NCBI RefSeq assembly: GCF_019218745.1
Contig: NZ_JAHUXA010000001.1
Coordinates: forward strand, 434,001-498,000
Source of the DNA: Enterobacter sp. ENT03
GTDB lineage: Bacteria > Pseudomonadota > Gammaproteobacteria > Enterobacterales > Enterobacteriaceae
Direction: 5' to 3'
Length of the DNA stretch: 64,000 nt
This document shows, in pieces, positions 32,917 through 42,968 of the stretch. Position numbers and translations under genes: made by a program. Numbering within the stretch: the first letter of the stretch is position 1; each line of letters begins with the position of its first letter. The notes beneath the pieces were generated by a model, which ran no database searches, was not told the DNA's origin, and saw nothing but the letters and a program-made list of their open reading frames with translations.

Positions 32917-34971
32917 TCAGGGTTTACGCGCCACCGGCACGTCCAGTCGCTTTAAGACTTCCACAAATCGCGACGGCTGCGCCTTATCAAACAGCAGCCA
33001 GACGCGTTTTCGCGCCCGCGTCATCGCCACGTAAAGTAAACGGCGCTCCTCGGCATCGGGGAAATCTTCCGGCTGCGGCAACAATGCCTGCTCCATAACC
33101 GATTCCCGCTGTGGCGCAGGAAAACCTTCCTGCCCGTCCTGCAAACCCAGCACGATGACATACTCGGCCTGTTGTCCTTTACTGGCATGAACGGTCATAA
33201 ACTCGAGATTCAGTTTTGGCCAGCGGGTCGCCGCTTTTGCAAGCGTCGCTGGCTTCAGGTGATGATAGCGTGCCAGGATCAGGATGCGGTCGTCAGGGGT
33301 TGCATAACCGCTGAGCTTATCCAGCAGCGCATCCAGTTGGTCGTCCGACAACAACGTTACCGCATTCTTTTCCCCCGCCGTCAGGCTGTTGAGCGGTTTG
33401 GACATCTGCGCCGGGTTTTGCTGAATGAAACGGTTCGCCACCTCACCAATACGCTGATTAAAGCGGTAGGTGGTATCAAGCGCGCAGCGATCTCCCTCAC
33501 CAAAGTACTCGTGAAAGGCCGTAGTGAGTTCAAGTTGTGCACCGCTAAAACGGTAAATAGCCTGCCAGTCATCACCGACCGCGAACAGCGAGGTTTGTGA
33601 ATTCTGGCGACGCAACGCAGACAACAGTGCCGCGCGCTGTGGCGAAATATCCTGGAACTCATCGACCAGAATATGCTTCCACGGACTGATGAATCGCCCT
33701 TTCTCCAGCACGTTAATGGCCTGATGAATGAGTCCGGAAAAATCGACGGCGTTTTCAGCTTTTAACGCTGATTTCCATGCTTTCAGCAACGGAGCCATCA
33801 GCTTCACGCGCTTCGAAAACAGATCGCGGATCTCATCTGGCGCCCCGGCAATCATCTCGGCCTGCGCCCCACCGTGCATGCGCATCAGACTGACCCAGCG
33901 ATCGAGTCGGCCAGCCAGTCGCCGCTGTAACTTCACATCGCTCCAGAAATTGCCTTCCGGTACTGCCCAGTCAAGTTCTTCTTCAAGCCATTGCCGCCAG
34001 CCTTTGGCCTGCGCTTTTTTCTCACTGCACTGTTGCTGCCAGGCATCCAGAAATAATTTTTGCCGCGCCTCAGTGTCATTTTCCAGCCGACTGATGACCG
34101 GGATCTTTTTGCTGCCCTGCTGAATGATGTGCAGCGCCAGCGCATGAAAGGTACGCGCGGTAATGTCTTCGGTATGCAACCGTTGGCGGATGCGTTCATC
34201 CATCTCCTGCGCTGCCTTACGCCCGAAGGCCAGCAGCAGGATCTGATCCGGTGCTGCTTCGCCGCGCGTCATCAGCCAGCCCGCACGCGCCACCAGCACG
34301 GAGGTTTTACCACTGCCGGCACCAGCCAGCACCAGCAGCGACGACTCTCCGTTGACGACCGCCCGCGCCTGTGCCGGATTCAGCGGTGAGCTTTCGATAT
34401 GGGCAAAGAAATCGGCATATTTCTTGAGCATGGCGTCGGTCCAGGCCTGATTATGCTCCGCCCGTCGACCTTCCACATCCGCCAGCCACGCCTGACACTG
34501 GTGCCAGAGTTCACGGCAATTATCAAATGACGCCAGCCTTGCGACCGGCAGCGGCAGCGCATCGAATGCGCGGCGGATCTGTTGCTGTAATCCTTCGGTC
34601 TGCTGACGGGTCAGCCATTTCCCCTGATCAACATGATCGTTAATAGCATCCAGTTGCGACTGCAAAACACCCGCCGCAACCTCGCTCATCTCTTTACTCC
34701 ACTGTTCCCAGCGGCTGTGCAGATGTTGCCAGAACTGCTGCGTTTGCGCCCATTCCGTACCGTGCAGTCGCACAACTTTACTGTCCACCAGAACAAACTC
34801 CAGCTCGCCCCAGACGAGGCCGCGTTTGCATTCGATGCTGATTAACTGATTGAATGGAATGAGATATTCATGGCGGTCGCCAGACACTTTGACACCAGCG
34901 TGTAAAATCGCCACCCGGTCATAGGGGTGCTGCGCCAGCCGTTTTCCTAAAGAAGTCGCTTTCAGTTCCAT
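32917..34971 (-). CDS. helD: DNA helicase IV
   Basis: HelD is a superfamily 1 (UvrD-like) 3'-5' DNA helicase. The 684-residue length equals that of E. coli. It has an N-terminal accessory region (1-195), Walker A AGAGSGKTS near 218-226, LLLAFGRKAA, the Walker B motif HILVDEFQDI, VGDDWQAIYRF, and motifs V and VI (TVHASKGQQAEYV and YVAMTRAR). The start at 34971 gives MELKATSLGKRL as in E. coli. Confidence 0.95.
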   Translation of the reverse strand: MELKATSLGKRLAQHPYDRVAILHAGVKVSGDRHEYLIPFNQLISIECKRGLVWGELEFVLVDSKVVRLHGTEWAQTQQFWQHLHSRWEQWSKEMSEVAAGVLQSQLDAINDHVDQGKWLTRQQTEGLQQQIRRAFDALPLPVARLASFDNCRELWHQCQAWLADVEGRRAEHNQAWTDAMLKKYADFFAHIESSPLNPAQARAVVNGESSLLVLAGAGSGKTSVLVARAGWLMTRGEAAPDQILLLAFGRKAAQEMDERIRQRLHTEDITARTFHALALHIIQQGSKKIPVISRLENDTEARQKLFLDAWQQQCSEKKAQAKGWRQWLEEELDWAVPEGNFWSDVKLQRRLAGRLDRWVSLMRMHGGAQAEMIAGAPDEIRDLFSKRVKLMAPLLKAWKSALKAENAVDFSGLIHQAINVLEKGRFISPWKHILVDEFQDISPQRAALLSALRRQNSQTSLFAVGDDWQAIYRFSGAQLELTTAFHEYFGEGDRCALDTTYRFNQRIGEVANRFIQQNPAQMSKPLNSLTAGEKNAVTLLSDDQLDALLDKLSGYATPDDRILILARYHHLKPATLAKAATRWPKLNLEFMTVHASKGQQAEYVIVLGLQDGQEGFPAPQRESVMEQALLPQPEDFPDAEERRLLYVAMTRARKRVWLLFDKAQPSRFVEVLKRLDVPVARKP

Positions 34972-35093
34972 GACGTGCCGTTCCCAACTCATGTCGTGAT
35001 ATGCCAGTGTAACCGCCAGAGAATGTGTGCTCCAGCCCAAAAAATCGTTACTATTGGTGGGCCTTTTCGTTAACGGCTATTGCTTGAGGATTT

Positions 35094-35540
35094 ATGCGTA
35101 CTGTACTGAATACTTTGAATTTTGTACTGGGTGGATTTTTCACTACCCTGGCCTGGCTGCTGGCAACCCTGGTCAGCGTTGTACTGGTGATCACTTTGCC
35201 GCTGACCCGTTCCTGCTGGGAGATCACTAAGCTTTCTCTGCTGCCTTACGGAAATGAAGCAGTGCATGTGGATGAGCTGTCGCCGACAGAGTCCAGCGCC
35301 ATTATGAATACGGGCGGGACGTTGCTGAACATTCTGTGGTTTGTGCTGTTCGGCTGGTGGCTCTGCCTGATGCACATCGTGTCAGGCATCGCCCAGTGTC
35401 TGACAATTATTGGCATTCCGGTTGGCATCGCGAACTTTAAGATCGCCGCTATTGCACTGTGGCCGGTCGGTCGCCGCGTCGTTTCGGTGGAGACAGCGCG
35501 CGCTGCCCGTGAAGCCAATGCCCGTCGCCGTGTTCAATAA
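35094..35540 (+). CDS. yccF: YccF, inner-membrane protein
   Basis: This 148-residue membrane protein of the YccF family has about three to four hydrophobic segments and the conserved GGW-LC-H and GIPxG motifs (CLTIIGIPVGIANFK). It has the same length as E. coli YccF. Function unknown. yccS follows after 18 bases. Confidence 0.93.
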   Translation: MRTVLNTLNFVLGGFFTTLAWLLATLVSVVLVITLPLTRSCWEITKLSLLPYGNEAVHVDELSPTESSAIMNTGGTLLNILWFVLFGWWLCLMHIVSGIAQCLTIIGIPVGIANFKIAAIALWPVGRRVVSVETARAAREANARRRVQ

Positions 35541-35558
35541 TTAAGGATCTGAACCACG

Positions 35559-37685
35559 ATGCTCAGCCCCCTGCTTCGCCGCTATACATGGAACAGTTCC
35601 TGGCTGTATAACGCCAGAATTTTTATCGCGCTGTGCGGCACCACTGCCCTGCCGTGGTGGATGGGCGATGTAAAGTTGACCATCCCGCTGACGCTCGGCG
35701 TAGTAGCGGCGGCGCTGGCAGATCTTGACGACCGGCTGGCCGGTCGCTTACGCAATCTGCTGATCACATTGATCTCTTTTTTTATCGCCTCGGCCTCGGT
35801 AGAGCTGCTTTTCCCGTGGCCGTGGTTGTTTGCGCTTGGGCTGATTATTTCCACCAGCGGATTTATTCTGCTCGGCGGACTGGGCCAGCGCTACGCCACC
35901 ATCGCGTTTGGCGGCCTGCTGATTGCTATTTATACCATGCTCGGCATTTCGCTTTTCGAACAGTGGTATCAGCAACCGCTCCTGCTGCTGGCGGGTGCCG
36001 TCTGGTTTAATCTGCTAACGCTGATCGGTCACCTGGTATTCCCGATCCGCCCTTTACAGGACAACCTTGCACGCTGTTATGAACAGCTGGCGCATTTTCT
36101 TGAGCTGAAATCCCGCCTGTTTGATCCCGATATTGAAGACGAAAGCCAGGAACCGCTGTATGAGCTGGCGCTGGCAAACGGCCAGCTAGTGTCCACGCTG
36201 AACCAGACTAAAACGTCTCTCTTAACCCGGCTGCGCGGCGACCGCGGTCAGCGGGGTACTCGCCGTACCCTGCATTACTACTTTGCAGCGCAGGACATTC
36301 ACGAGCGTGCCAGTTCCTCCCATATTCAATATCAGACCTTACGCGAACAGTTTCGCTACAGTGACGTAATGTTCCGCTTTCAGCGCCTGCTCTCCATGCA
36401 GTCTCAGGCGTGTGCGCATTTGTCGCGCTGCATTTTATTGCGTGTTCCCTATCAGCATGATGGACGATTTGAGCGTGTGTTCACCCATCTGGACGCCGCA
36501 CTGGATCGCGCCCGCGCAGGCAGCACCTCCGACGAGCAGATGAAAGCACTGGGTTTCCTGCTGCAGAACCTTCGCGCCATTGACGCACAGCTGGCCACCA
36601 TCGAATCCGAACAGGCGCAGGCCTTATCGGGTAACGATACGGAAAACATGCTGGCGGATGACGGTCTTAATGGCGTCAGTGATATTCGCGCCCGCCTGAG
36701 CCGAAATCTGTCGCCGGAATCGGCGCTGTTCCGCCATGCAATACGCATGTCCATCGTCCTGTGCGTAGGTTATGCCTTTATACAGCTTACCGGGCTGGAG
36801 CACGGTTACTGGATCCTGCTGACCAGCCTGTTTGTTTGCCAGCCAAACTACAATGCCACCCGACACCGTCTGGCACTGCGTATTATCGGTACGCTGGTGG
36901 GCGTGGCGATTGGTCTGCCAGTGCTCTATTTTGTGCCGTCCATAGAAGGCCAGCTGATCCTGATCGTCATTACCGGCGTGCTGTTCTTCGCGTTTCGACA
37001 TGTGCAGTATGCCCATGCGACGATGTTTATTACCCTTCTGGTGCTGCTGTGCTTTAACCTGCTCGGAGAAGGCTTTGAAGTCGCCATTCCGCGCATTATT
37101 GATACCCTGATTGGTTGTGCGATTGCCTGGGCCGCCGTCAGTTTCATCTGGCCAGACTGGCGTTTTCGTAATCTCCCGCGCGTTCTGGAGCAGGCCATTG
37201 ATGCTAACTGCCGCTACCTGGATGCCATCCTCGAACAGTATCATCAGGGACGTGATAACCGGATGGCCTACCGTATTGCTCGGCGCGATGCGCATAATCG
37301 TGATGCCGAACTGGCGTCAGTGGTGTCAAATATGTCCACAGAGCCTGGCGTATCAGCGGAATTACGCGACGCCGCGTTTCGTCTACTGTGCCTCAACCAT
37401 ACTTTTACCAGCTATATTTCCGCGCTGGGCGCTCACCGCGAAAAACTGACCTCGGGGGAGATCCTGCGTCTGCTGGATGACGCGGTGTGCTATGTTGACG
37501 ACGCGTTGCATCACTCCCCCGCCGATGAGGAACGCGTTCAAAAAACGCTGGCGCAGCTGGTTGCACGTATTGCGGAAGTGGAATCTCGCTCAGACAGCAA
37601 GGAACCACTGGTGCTGCAACAGATCGGACTGGTGGTGGCGCTGCTACCCGAAATCAGCCGTCTGCAACGTCAGGTTATCCGCTGA
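35559..37685 (+). CDS. yccS: YccS, FUSC-family inner-membrane protein
   Basis: This 708-residue membrane protein has two blocks of hydrophobic helices (about 20-160 and 390-520), each followed by a soluble region. That is the architecture of the FUSC/aromatic acid exporter (AaeB-like) family. No substrate is established for YccS. It is in an operon with yccF. Its last 16 bases overlap the end of the convergent sxy gene. Confidence 0.93.
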   Translation: MLSPLLRRYTWNSSWLYNARIFIALCGTTALPWWMGDVKLTIPLTLGVVAAALADLDDRLAGRLRNLLITLISFFIASASVELLFPWPWLFALGLIISTSGFILLGGLGQRYATIAFGGLLIAIYTMLGISLFEQWYQQPLLLLAGAVWFNLLTLIGHLVFPIRPLQDNLARCYEQLAHFLELKSRLFDPDIEDESQEPLYELALANGQLVSTLNQTKTSLLTRLRGDRGQRGTRRTLHYYFAAQDIHERASSSHIQYQTLREQFRYSDVMFRFQRLLSMQSQACAHLSRCILLRVPYQHDGRFERVFTHLDAALDRARAGSTSDEQMKALGFLLQNLRAIDAQLATIESEQAQALSGNDTENMLADDGLNGVSDIRARLSRNLSPESALFRHAIRMSIVLCVGYAFIQLTGLEHGYWILLTSLFVCQPNYNATRHRLALRIIGTLVGVAIGLPVLYFVPSIEGQLILIVITGVLFFAFRHVQYAHATMFITLLVLLCFNLLGEGFEVAIPRIIDTLIGCAIAWAAVSFIWPDWRFRNLPRVLEQAIDANCRYLDAILEQYHQGRDNRMAYRIARRDAHNRDAELASVVSNMSTEPGVSAELRDAAFRLLCLNHTFTSYISALGAHREKLTSGEILRLLDDAVCYVDDALHHSPADEERVQKTLAQLVARIAEVESRSDSKEPLVLQQIGLVVALLPEISRLQRQVIR

Positions 37686-38299
37686 GGCTGGCAACTTTCA
37701 GCCTCAAATTCGGTGTGCCATGTCTTTAACGCCTGGCGCAGTTGCAGCGGAAGTGCAGCCTGATGCATTCCTTCGATGGCGCCGGCCAGCGCCATCAGCA
37801 CATTGACTCCCAGGTGCGTGTTTATCGTCCGTAAGCGCAGCCAACACGCCTTGGCACCCAATTTTTTTAGCGTGGCCACATCCGGTACTCCTGCTTCCCA
37901 CAGTAGCATCTCTAGTTGAAAATTCAGGTTTGGCATATCTTTCAGCCTCGGTTTACACAGACGCTGCATCTTTTCTTTCCACGCGGCGGTCAGCGACCAG
38001 GCAGAAAGTTTCATCAGCGTTTCCCGATCCTGCCAAAGACTTTCATCCACGCGATAATAGTTCAGTAACACTGGTCTGCCGCGTTTCATTATGGTCAAAA
38101 AAGGGGCCGGATGTTGCGCACAGTATTCGGCACTTTTCTCACATGCACGCAGATAAAGTTCACCCTTAGCGACCATGGCAAACACCGTATCATCAACGGC
38201 AAGGCTGTAGCCGCCAAACAGCGCACGATGTCGAATTGTACCTAACGTGGAAAGGCATTCACGTGATTCATAGATCCGTCGATAAGACATATCTTTCAT
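37670..38299 (-). CDS. sxy: Sxy/TfoX competence regulator
   Basis: Sxy acts with CRP to activate CRP-S promoters of competence and type IV pilus genes. The 209-residue protein has an N-terminal TfoX domain (LGTIRHRALFGGYSLAVDDTVFAMV) and a C-terminal helix-hairpin-helix-like TfoX domain (MPNLNFQLEMLL, then LKKLGAKACWLRLR). It has the same length as E. coli Sxy but is clearly more divergent than its neighbours. AGGAA precedes the start at 38299; an in-frame ATG at 38332 is less likely. It overlaps yccS by 16 bases at its 3' end. Confidence 0.92.
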   Translation of the reverse strand: MKDMSYRRIYESRECLSTLGTIRHRALFGGYSLAVDDTVFAMVAKGELYLRACEKSAEYCAQHPAPFLTIMKRGRPVLLNYYRVDESLWQDRETLMKLSAWSLTAAWKEKMQRLCKPRLKDMPNLNFQLEMLLWEAGVPDVATLKKLGAKACWLRLRTINTHLGVNVLMALAGAIEGMHQAALPLQLRQALKTWHTEFEAESCQPQRIT

Positions 38300-38342
38300 G
38301 ATTATTCCTTTAAAATCATGGCATAAGGGCATTGTTTTGAAG

Positions 38343-38391
38343 TAACGGATCCGTTAGTGAGAAACATAGGGAAGTTGCCCACAACGGGCAA
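38343..38391 (-). promoter_or_regulatory. Palindrome and hairpin in the sxy upstream region
   Basis: TAACGGATCCGTTA at 38343-38356 is a perfect 14-bp palindrome, and TTGCCC/GGGCAA at 38375-38391 is a second inverted repeat. Both lie 44-92 bases upstream of the sxy start and could be an operator or part of a folded 5' leader. Confidence 0.4.
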
Positions 38392-38453
38392 GATGATTTT
38401 CATGCGGGCACGAGATATAGCCCAAATTTGCGAGGCGCTTTCAGAAATTGAGG

Positions 38454-38494
38454 TTGATCTTTGTACGTACAGGAGTTACTGTACATCCATACAG
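38454..38494 (+). promoter_or_regulatory. sulA promoter with LexA box
   Basis: TTGATC (38454-38459) and TACTGT, separated by 17 bases, form the promoter. CTGTACATCCATACAG at 38479-38494 is the LexA operator overlapping the -10 box. It appears identical to the E. coli sulA box. Confidence 0.9.
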
Positions 38495-38517
38495 TAACTA
38501 TCAGGGTTGGATTGATT

Positions 38518-39027
38518 ATGTACACTTCAGGTTACGCTAATCGTGCATCAACATTTAATGCTTTGACGGGCAACCGTACACAGGCAAAATCGGCCAGCGA
38601 CTCGACTGGCCTCATTAGTGAAGTGGTTTATCGTGAAGACCAGCCCGGCATGACGCAGTTGCTGTTATTACCTCTTCTGCAACAACTTGGTCAGCAATCA
38701 CGCTGGCAGCTGTGGCTAACGCCGCAGCAAAAACTCAGCCGTGAATGGGTTCAGGCCGCGGGTTTGCCATTGACCAAACTGATGCAGATCAGTCAGCTTT
38801 CACCTGACGACACCCTGGAATCGATGATCAGGGCCTTACGGACGGGAAATTACAGCGTAGTGATCGGCTGGCATGCTGAAGATTTAACAGATCTGGAGCA
38901 CCAGCGTCTGGTTCAGGCTGCTGAAGAAGGCAACGCGATGGGCTTTATTATGCGTCCGGTGCGGATGGATCCTCACGCCACAAGACAGCATTCAGGGTTA
39001 AAAATTCACTCGAATTTGTATCATTAA
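38518..39027 (+). CDS. sulA: SulA, SOS inhibitor of cell division
   Basis: SulA binds FtsZ and stops septation during the SOS response; Lon degrades it afterwards. The 169-residue length equals that of E. coli. The core from [13 protein letters not shown] to the C-terminal HSNLYH Lon degron is conserved, while residues 8-28 vary. The start at 38518 gives MYTSGYA; the frame is open to 38461, but that part lies across the LexA box. Confidence 0.96.
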   Translation: MYTSGYANRASTFNALTGNRTQAKSASDSTGLISEVVYREDQPGMTQLLLLPLLQQLGQQSRWQLWLTPQQKLSREWVQAAGLPLTKLMQISQLSPDDTLESMIRALRTGNYSVVIGWHAEDLTDLEHQRLVQAAEEGNAMGFIMRPVRMDPHATRQHSGLKIHSNLYH

Positions 39028-39381
39028 GCCAGTTTAAGATAATTCCTGGGATTTTTTTTGCGGAATACTGTGCTGTCTGGTTCTTAAGCTAAATCGTCCT
39101 GCGATGCCTGTCTGGTGCGGTTTGCGCTGATTTCCGTTGTTTATATTCTCGCCATAAATGTTAAATATTACGCGCAGAAAGCTTTTTTTTCATATGCCTG
39201 ACGGACTTCACACTTGTAAGTTTCCAACTACGTTGTAGACTTTACATCGCCAGGGGTGCTCGGCATAAACCGAAGATATCGGTAAAGTTACTTTGAGCAA
39301 TACCCCCGGTGAAGGATTTAAACCGTGTTTTCTCTGGCGAGAAATTCATGGCGAATTTTGGATGATAACGAGGCGCAAAAA
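39028..39381 (+). promoter_or_regulatory. ompA promoter and long structured 5' leader
   Basis: This 354-base gap holds the ompA control region. TTGTAA (39214-39219) and TAGACT (39236-39241), with 16 bases between them, form the promoter. Transcription should start near 39249, giving a 133-base leader as in E. coli. The leader begins with a stem-loop region (GGTGCTCGGCATAAACCG) known in E. coli for mRNA stabilisation. It ends in the conserved GATAACGAGGCGCAAAAA, where MicA sRNA and Hfq act in E. coli. The first 180 bases hold only weak signals, including a T-rich tract after sulA. Confidence 0.8.
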
Positions 39382-40425
39382 ATGAAAAAGACAGCTATCG
39401 CGATTGCAGTGGCACTGGCTGGCTTCGCTACTGTAGCGCAGGCCGCTCCGAAAGATAACACCTGGTACACTGGTGCTAAAGTGGGCTGGTCCCAATTCCA
39501 TGACACCGGTTTCATCAACAACGACGGCCCGACCCGTGAAGATCAACTGGGTGCTGGTGCGTTCGGTGGCTATCAGGTTAACCCGTACGTTGGCTTTGAA
39601 CTGGGCTACGACTGGCTGGGCCGCGAAGCGTATAAAGGCGACACCGTAAACGGTGCGTTCAAAGCGCAGGGCGTTCAGCTGACCACCAAACTGAGCTATC
39701 CGATCGCTGACGATCTGGATATCTATACCCGTCTGGGTGGTATGGTTTGGCGTGCAGATTCCAATGCCAACTTCCGTGGTAAAGAACATGATACCGGTGT
39801 TTCCCCGGTATTCGCAGGTGGTCTGGAGTGGGCTGTTACCCGTGACGTTGCTACCCGTCTGGAATACCAGTGGGTTAACAACATCGGTGATGCACAGACT
39901 GTTGGCACCCGTCAGGATAACGGTCTGCTGAGCGTAGGTGTTTCCTACCGCTTCGGCCAGCAGGAAGACGTTGCTCCGGTAGTTGCACCGGCTCCGGCTC
40001 CGGCTCCGCAGGTATCTACCAAGCACTTTACCCTGAAGTCTGACGTACTGTTCAACTTCAACAAAGCGACTCTGAAACCAGAAGGCCAACAGGCTCTGGA
40101 TCAGATGTACTCCCAGCTGAGCAACCTGGATCCGAAAGACGGTTCCGTAGTTGTTCTGGGCTTCACCGACCGCATCGGTTCTGACGCTTATAACCAGGGT
40201 CTGTCCGAGAAACGTGCACAGTCTGTTGTTGACTACCTGATCTCTAAAGGTATCCCGTCCAACAAGATCTCTGCTCGTGGTATGGGCGAATCTAACCCGG
40301 TTACCGGCAGCACCTGTGACAACGTGAAAGCGCGCCCTGCGCTGATCGATTGCCTGGCTCCGGATCGTCGTGTTGAGATCGAAGTTAAAGGTGTTAAAGA
40401 CGTTGTAACTCAGCCGCAGGCTTAA
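39382..40425 (+). CDS. ompA: Outer membrane protein A
   Basis: OmpA anchors the outer membrane to peptidoglycan and serves as a phage and colicin receptor. The 347-residue protein has a 21-residue signal peptide ([11 protein letters not shown]), an eight-stranded barrel (about 22-192), an Ala-Pro hinge (APAPAPAP) and the C-terminal OmpA domain with [11 protein letters not shown] and two cysteines. Surface loops have E. coli-like lengths but different sequences. Codon use is strongly biased to the optimal set (CTG, GGT, CGT), as expected for a very abundant protein. The start at 39382 follows the known leader; the upstream in-frame ATG at 39325 is in the leader. Confidence 0.98.
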   Translation: MKKTAIAIAVALAGFATVAQAAPKDNTWYTGAKVGWSQFHDTGFINNDGPTREDQLGAGAFGGYQVNPYVGFELGYDWLGREAYKGDTVNGAFKAQGVQLTTKLSYPIADDLDIYTRLGGMVWRADSNANFRGKEHDTGVSPVFAGGLEWAVTRDVATRLEYQWVNNIGDAQTVGTRQDNGLLSVGVSYRFGQQEDVAPVVAPAPAPAPQVSTKHFTLKSDVLFNFNKATLKPEGQQALDQMYSQLSNLDPKDGSVVVLGFTDRIGSDAYNQGLSEKRAQSVVDYLISKGIPSNKISARGMGESNPVTGSTCDNVKARPALIDCLAPDRRVEIEVKGVKDVVTQPQA

Positions 40426-40442
40426 GTTTACGTCTTATAAAA

Positions 40443-40468
40443 AAACCCCGCCCTGCGGGGTTTTTTAT
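40443..40468 (+). terminator. Terminator of ompA
   Basis: AACCCCGC and GCGGGGTT form an 8-bp stem with a CCT loop, followed by six T residues. A run of A residues on the left lets it also act for the convergent matP. Confidence 0.92.
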
Positions 40469-40500
40469 TGCCGGTTATCGGCTGAAAACGAAATGCGAGC

Positions 40501-40953
40501 CTATTCTTTGCCTAGTAACGCCTGCAAATCATGCTTTAACGTCGACATTTTACTGGCGTACTTCTCTTTATGCTCCGCATCTTCAATCAACTGCACGATG
40601 GTTTCCGAAAGCGTTTTCCCGCGACGCTGCGCCAGACCTGCCAGGCGCTGCCAGACCATAAACTCAAGATCGATGGATTTCTTGCGGGTATGCTGATGCT
40701 CAGCATTAAAATGACGTTTGCGCCGGGCGCGAATAGTCTGCTTCATGCGATTCATTAAGGCCGCATTCATATGCTCCTCAATCCAGGCGTTCACGCGAAC
40801 CGGTTCATTTTCGAGCGTCAGCAGCAGATCGACGGCCTCTTTCGCCGCACTGGTTTCTATATAGCGCGTGATTAATTCACCTTCACGGTGCTTTTTCACC
40901 AGGTACTTCCATTTCCAGCCGCTTTCAAGATTTTCCAGTTGTTGGTATTTCAT
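40501..40953 (-). CDS. matP: MatP, Ter macrodomain organiser
   Basis: MatP binds matS sites in the terminus macrodomain and links it to the divisome through ZapB. The 150-residue length equals that of E. coli. It has the N-terminal four-helix bundle, the ribbon-helix-helix ([19 protein letters not shown]) and the C-terminal coiled coil ([19 protein letters not shown]). It is divergent from lonH. Confidence 0.96.
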   Translation of the reverse strand: MKYQQLENLESGWKWKYLVKKHREGELITRYIETSAAKEAVDLLLTLENEPVRVNAWIEEHMNAALMNRMKQTIRARRKRHFNAEHQHTRKKSIDLEFMVWQRLAGLAQRRGKTLSETIVQLIEDAEHKEKYASKMSTLKHDLQALLGKE

Positions 40954-41138
40954 CGCGTTCTCAGTGTTACCCTGTAACTCAGTTCAGAATATCAGTTTTT
41001 TAGCAATCTGCTGAAAAGAAATCATATCCTGTGAGCAGGCAGATGACTTTGGTGCCAGGAAATCGCGTATTCCTGATGTGATGCTTTGCCGCTTACGGTA
41101 TAATTCCGCCCTTTACTTCTGACGATAAAACCTCAACT

Positions 41139-42899
41139 TTGACCATTACTAAACTAGCCCGGCAAGATCTTATTCCTGATACCGATAGCTATCAGGAGGT
41201 GTTTACACAATCCGATGTGGTGCCTGAGAGTGAATTTACCCTCGGCGACATACAACCCCGCTTACACTATGCGCTGGAGCAGCTGCTTCACCCGCTGGCG
41301 TCGTCACGCTTTTTGCTGGCAAAAGCGCCGGAGGAAGTGGAATATCTGGGTCTTATTGCTGATGCTGCGGGTCAATTACTCACTGAAGATCAGCCTTTTA
41401 TGGGTGGCGAGTATCGTGTTGCTGGCCGTAGCGTCACGTTTGAATCCGCCACCGATCCGTTGGCTAATTTCGTCGCCAAAAGCCGCGTGGTGCTGGCCGA
41501 CTGGGTAGAGGCAGAACAACTGTTCGGCTGCTTGCGCCAGTTTAATAACGAGATCAGCTTGCAACCGGGTCTGGTTCATCAGGCTAACGGCGGCGTACTG
41601 GTGATCTCCTTGCGTACGCTGCTGGCGCAACCCTTGCTGTGGATGCGCCTGAAAGTCATCATCACCCGTCAGCGCTTCGACTGGGTTTCCTTTGATGAGT
41701 CGCGTCCGTTACCGGTCAGCGTGCCGTCAATGCCGCTGCAACTGAAAGTGATCCTTGTCGGAGAACGCGATTCTCTGGCTGACTTCCAGGAAATGGAGCC
41801 TGAGCTTGCCGCGCAATCCATTTACAGCGAATACGAAGAAAACCTGCAAGTTACCGACGCTGAAACCATGGCGCAGTGGTGCCAGTGGGTGCTGCATAGT
41901 GCTAAAAACGCTGACCTGCCCGTTCCGGCACAGGATGCCTGGCCGGTGCTGATCCATGAAGCCGTGCGTTATACCGGCGATCAGGAAACGTTGCCGCTTT
42001 GCCCGCTGTGGCTGGTACGCCAGTTGCGCGAAGTAGCGGCGCTGGGCGCAGACACTACCTTTGATGGTGAGCAGTTGCAGACCATGCTCAGCCAGCGCGA
42101 ATGGCGCGAAGGTTACTTACCGGAACGCATCCAGGATGAAATCCTGCTGGAACAAATTCTCATCGAAACCGAAGGAGAGCGTGTCGGTCAGATCAACGCC
42201 CTCTCGGTGGTCGAATTCCCCGGACACCCACGCGCCTTCGGCGAGCCGTCGCGCATCAGTTGCGTCGTGCATATTGGCGACGGCGAATTTAACGATATTG
42301 AGCGTAAAGCGGAGCTGGGCGGAAATATTCATGCGAAAGGCATGATGATCATGCAGGCTTTTTTAATGGCTGAGCTGCAACTGGATCAGCAGATCCCCTT
42401 CTCTGCCTCGCTGACCTTTGAGCAATCCTATAGCGAAGTCGACGGCGATAGCGCCTCGATGGCGGAGCTGTGTGCGCTGATCAGTGCTCTGGCGGATGTG
42501 CCCATTAATCAGCATCTGGCGATCACCGGTTCGGTAGATCAGTTCGGTCGGGCGCAGCCGGTTGGCGGCCTGAACGAAAAGATCGAAGGTTTCTTCACTA
42601 TCTGCCAGCAACGTGGCCTGACCGGTAAGCAAGGGATCATCATCCCTGCGGCAAATGTGCGCCATCTTTGTCTGCCGCAAGATCTGCTGGACGCGGTCGA
42701 TGCCGGAGAATTTTCAATCTGGGCCATCGATGATGTGACAGATGCGCTACCCTTACTGACAAACCTGCCCTGGGATACTGAGGGGCAAACCACGCTCAGT
42801 CAGACGATTCAGGAGCGTATCGCTCAGGCCTCGCAGCAGGAAGCGCGACATCGCTTTCCCTGGCCGTTACGCTGGTTAGCCTGGTTTATGCCGAACTGA
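41139..42899 (+). CDS. lonH: LonH (YcbZ), Lon-type protease-like protein
   Basis: This 586-residue protein has a degenerate N-terminal AAA-like region and a C-terminal Lon (S16) protease domain. The Ser-Lys dyad is in VDGDSASMAE and further along in GGLNEKIEGF. In E. coli the gene, ycbZ, is linked to ribosome assembly and translation by genetic data. It begins with TTG at 41139, a rare start that gives the conserved N-terminus MTITKLA. fabA follows after 69 bases, and the lonH stop codon lies inside the FadR site. Confidence 0.93.
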   Translation: MTITKLARQDLIPDTDSYQEVFTQSDVVPESEFTLGDIQPRLHYALEQLLHPLASSRFLLAKAPEEVEYLGLIADAAGQLLTEDQPFMGGEYRVAGRSVTFESATDPLANFVAKSRVVLADWVEAEQLFGCLRQFNNEISLQPGLVHQANGGVLVISLRTLLAQPLLWMRLKVIITRQRFDWVSFDESRPLPVSVPSMPLQLKVILVGERDSLADFQEMEPELAAQSIYSEYEENLQVTDAETMAQWCQWVLHSAKNADLPVPAQDAWPVLIHEAVRYTGDQETLPLCPLWLVRQLREVAALGADTTFDGEQLQTMLSQREWREGYLPERIQDEILLEQILIETEGERVGQINALSVVEFPGHPRAFGEPSRISCVVHIGDGEFNDIERKAELGGNIHAKGMMIMQAFLMAELQLDQQIPFSASLTFEQSYSEVDGDSASMAELCALISALADVPINQHLAITGSVDQFGRAQPVGGLNEKIEGFFTICQQRGLTGKQGIIIPAANVRHLCLPQDLLDAVDAGEFSIWAIDDVTDALPLLTNLPWDTEGQTTLSQTIQERIAQASQQEARHRFPWPLRWLAWFMPN

Positions 42900-42929
42900 T
42901 CGGACTTGTTCAGCGTACACGTGTTAGCT
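42896..42929 (+). promoter_or_regulatory. FadR and FabR sites of fabA
   Basis: CTGATCGGACTTGTTCAG at 42896-42913 matches the known fabA FadR activator site. AGCGTACACGTGTTAGCT at 42912-42929 is the FabR palindrome. The two sites touch, as in E. coli, letting fatty-acid supply and unsaturated-lipid demand compete. The FadR site overlaps the last codons of lonH. Confidence 0.85.
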
Positions 42930-42968
42930 ATCCTGCGTCCCAAACTTACAATAAGGCTCACTTAAAAC

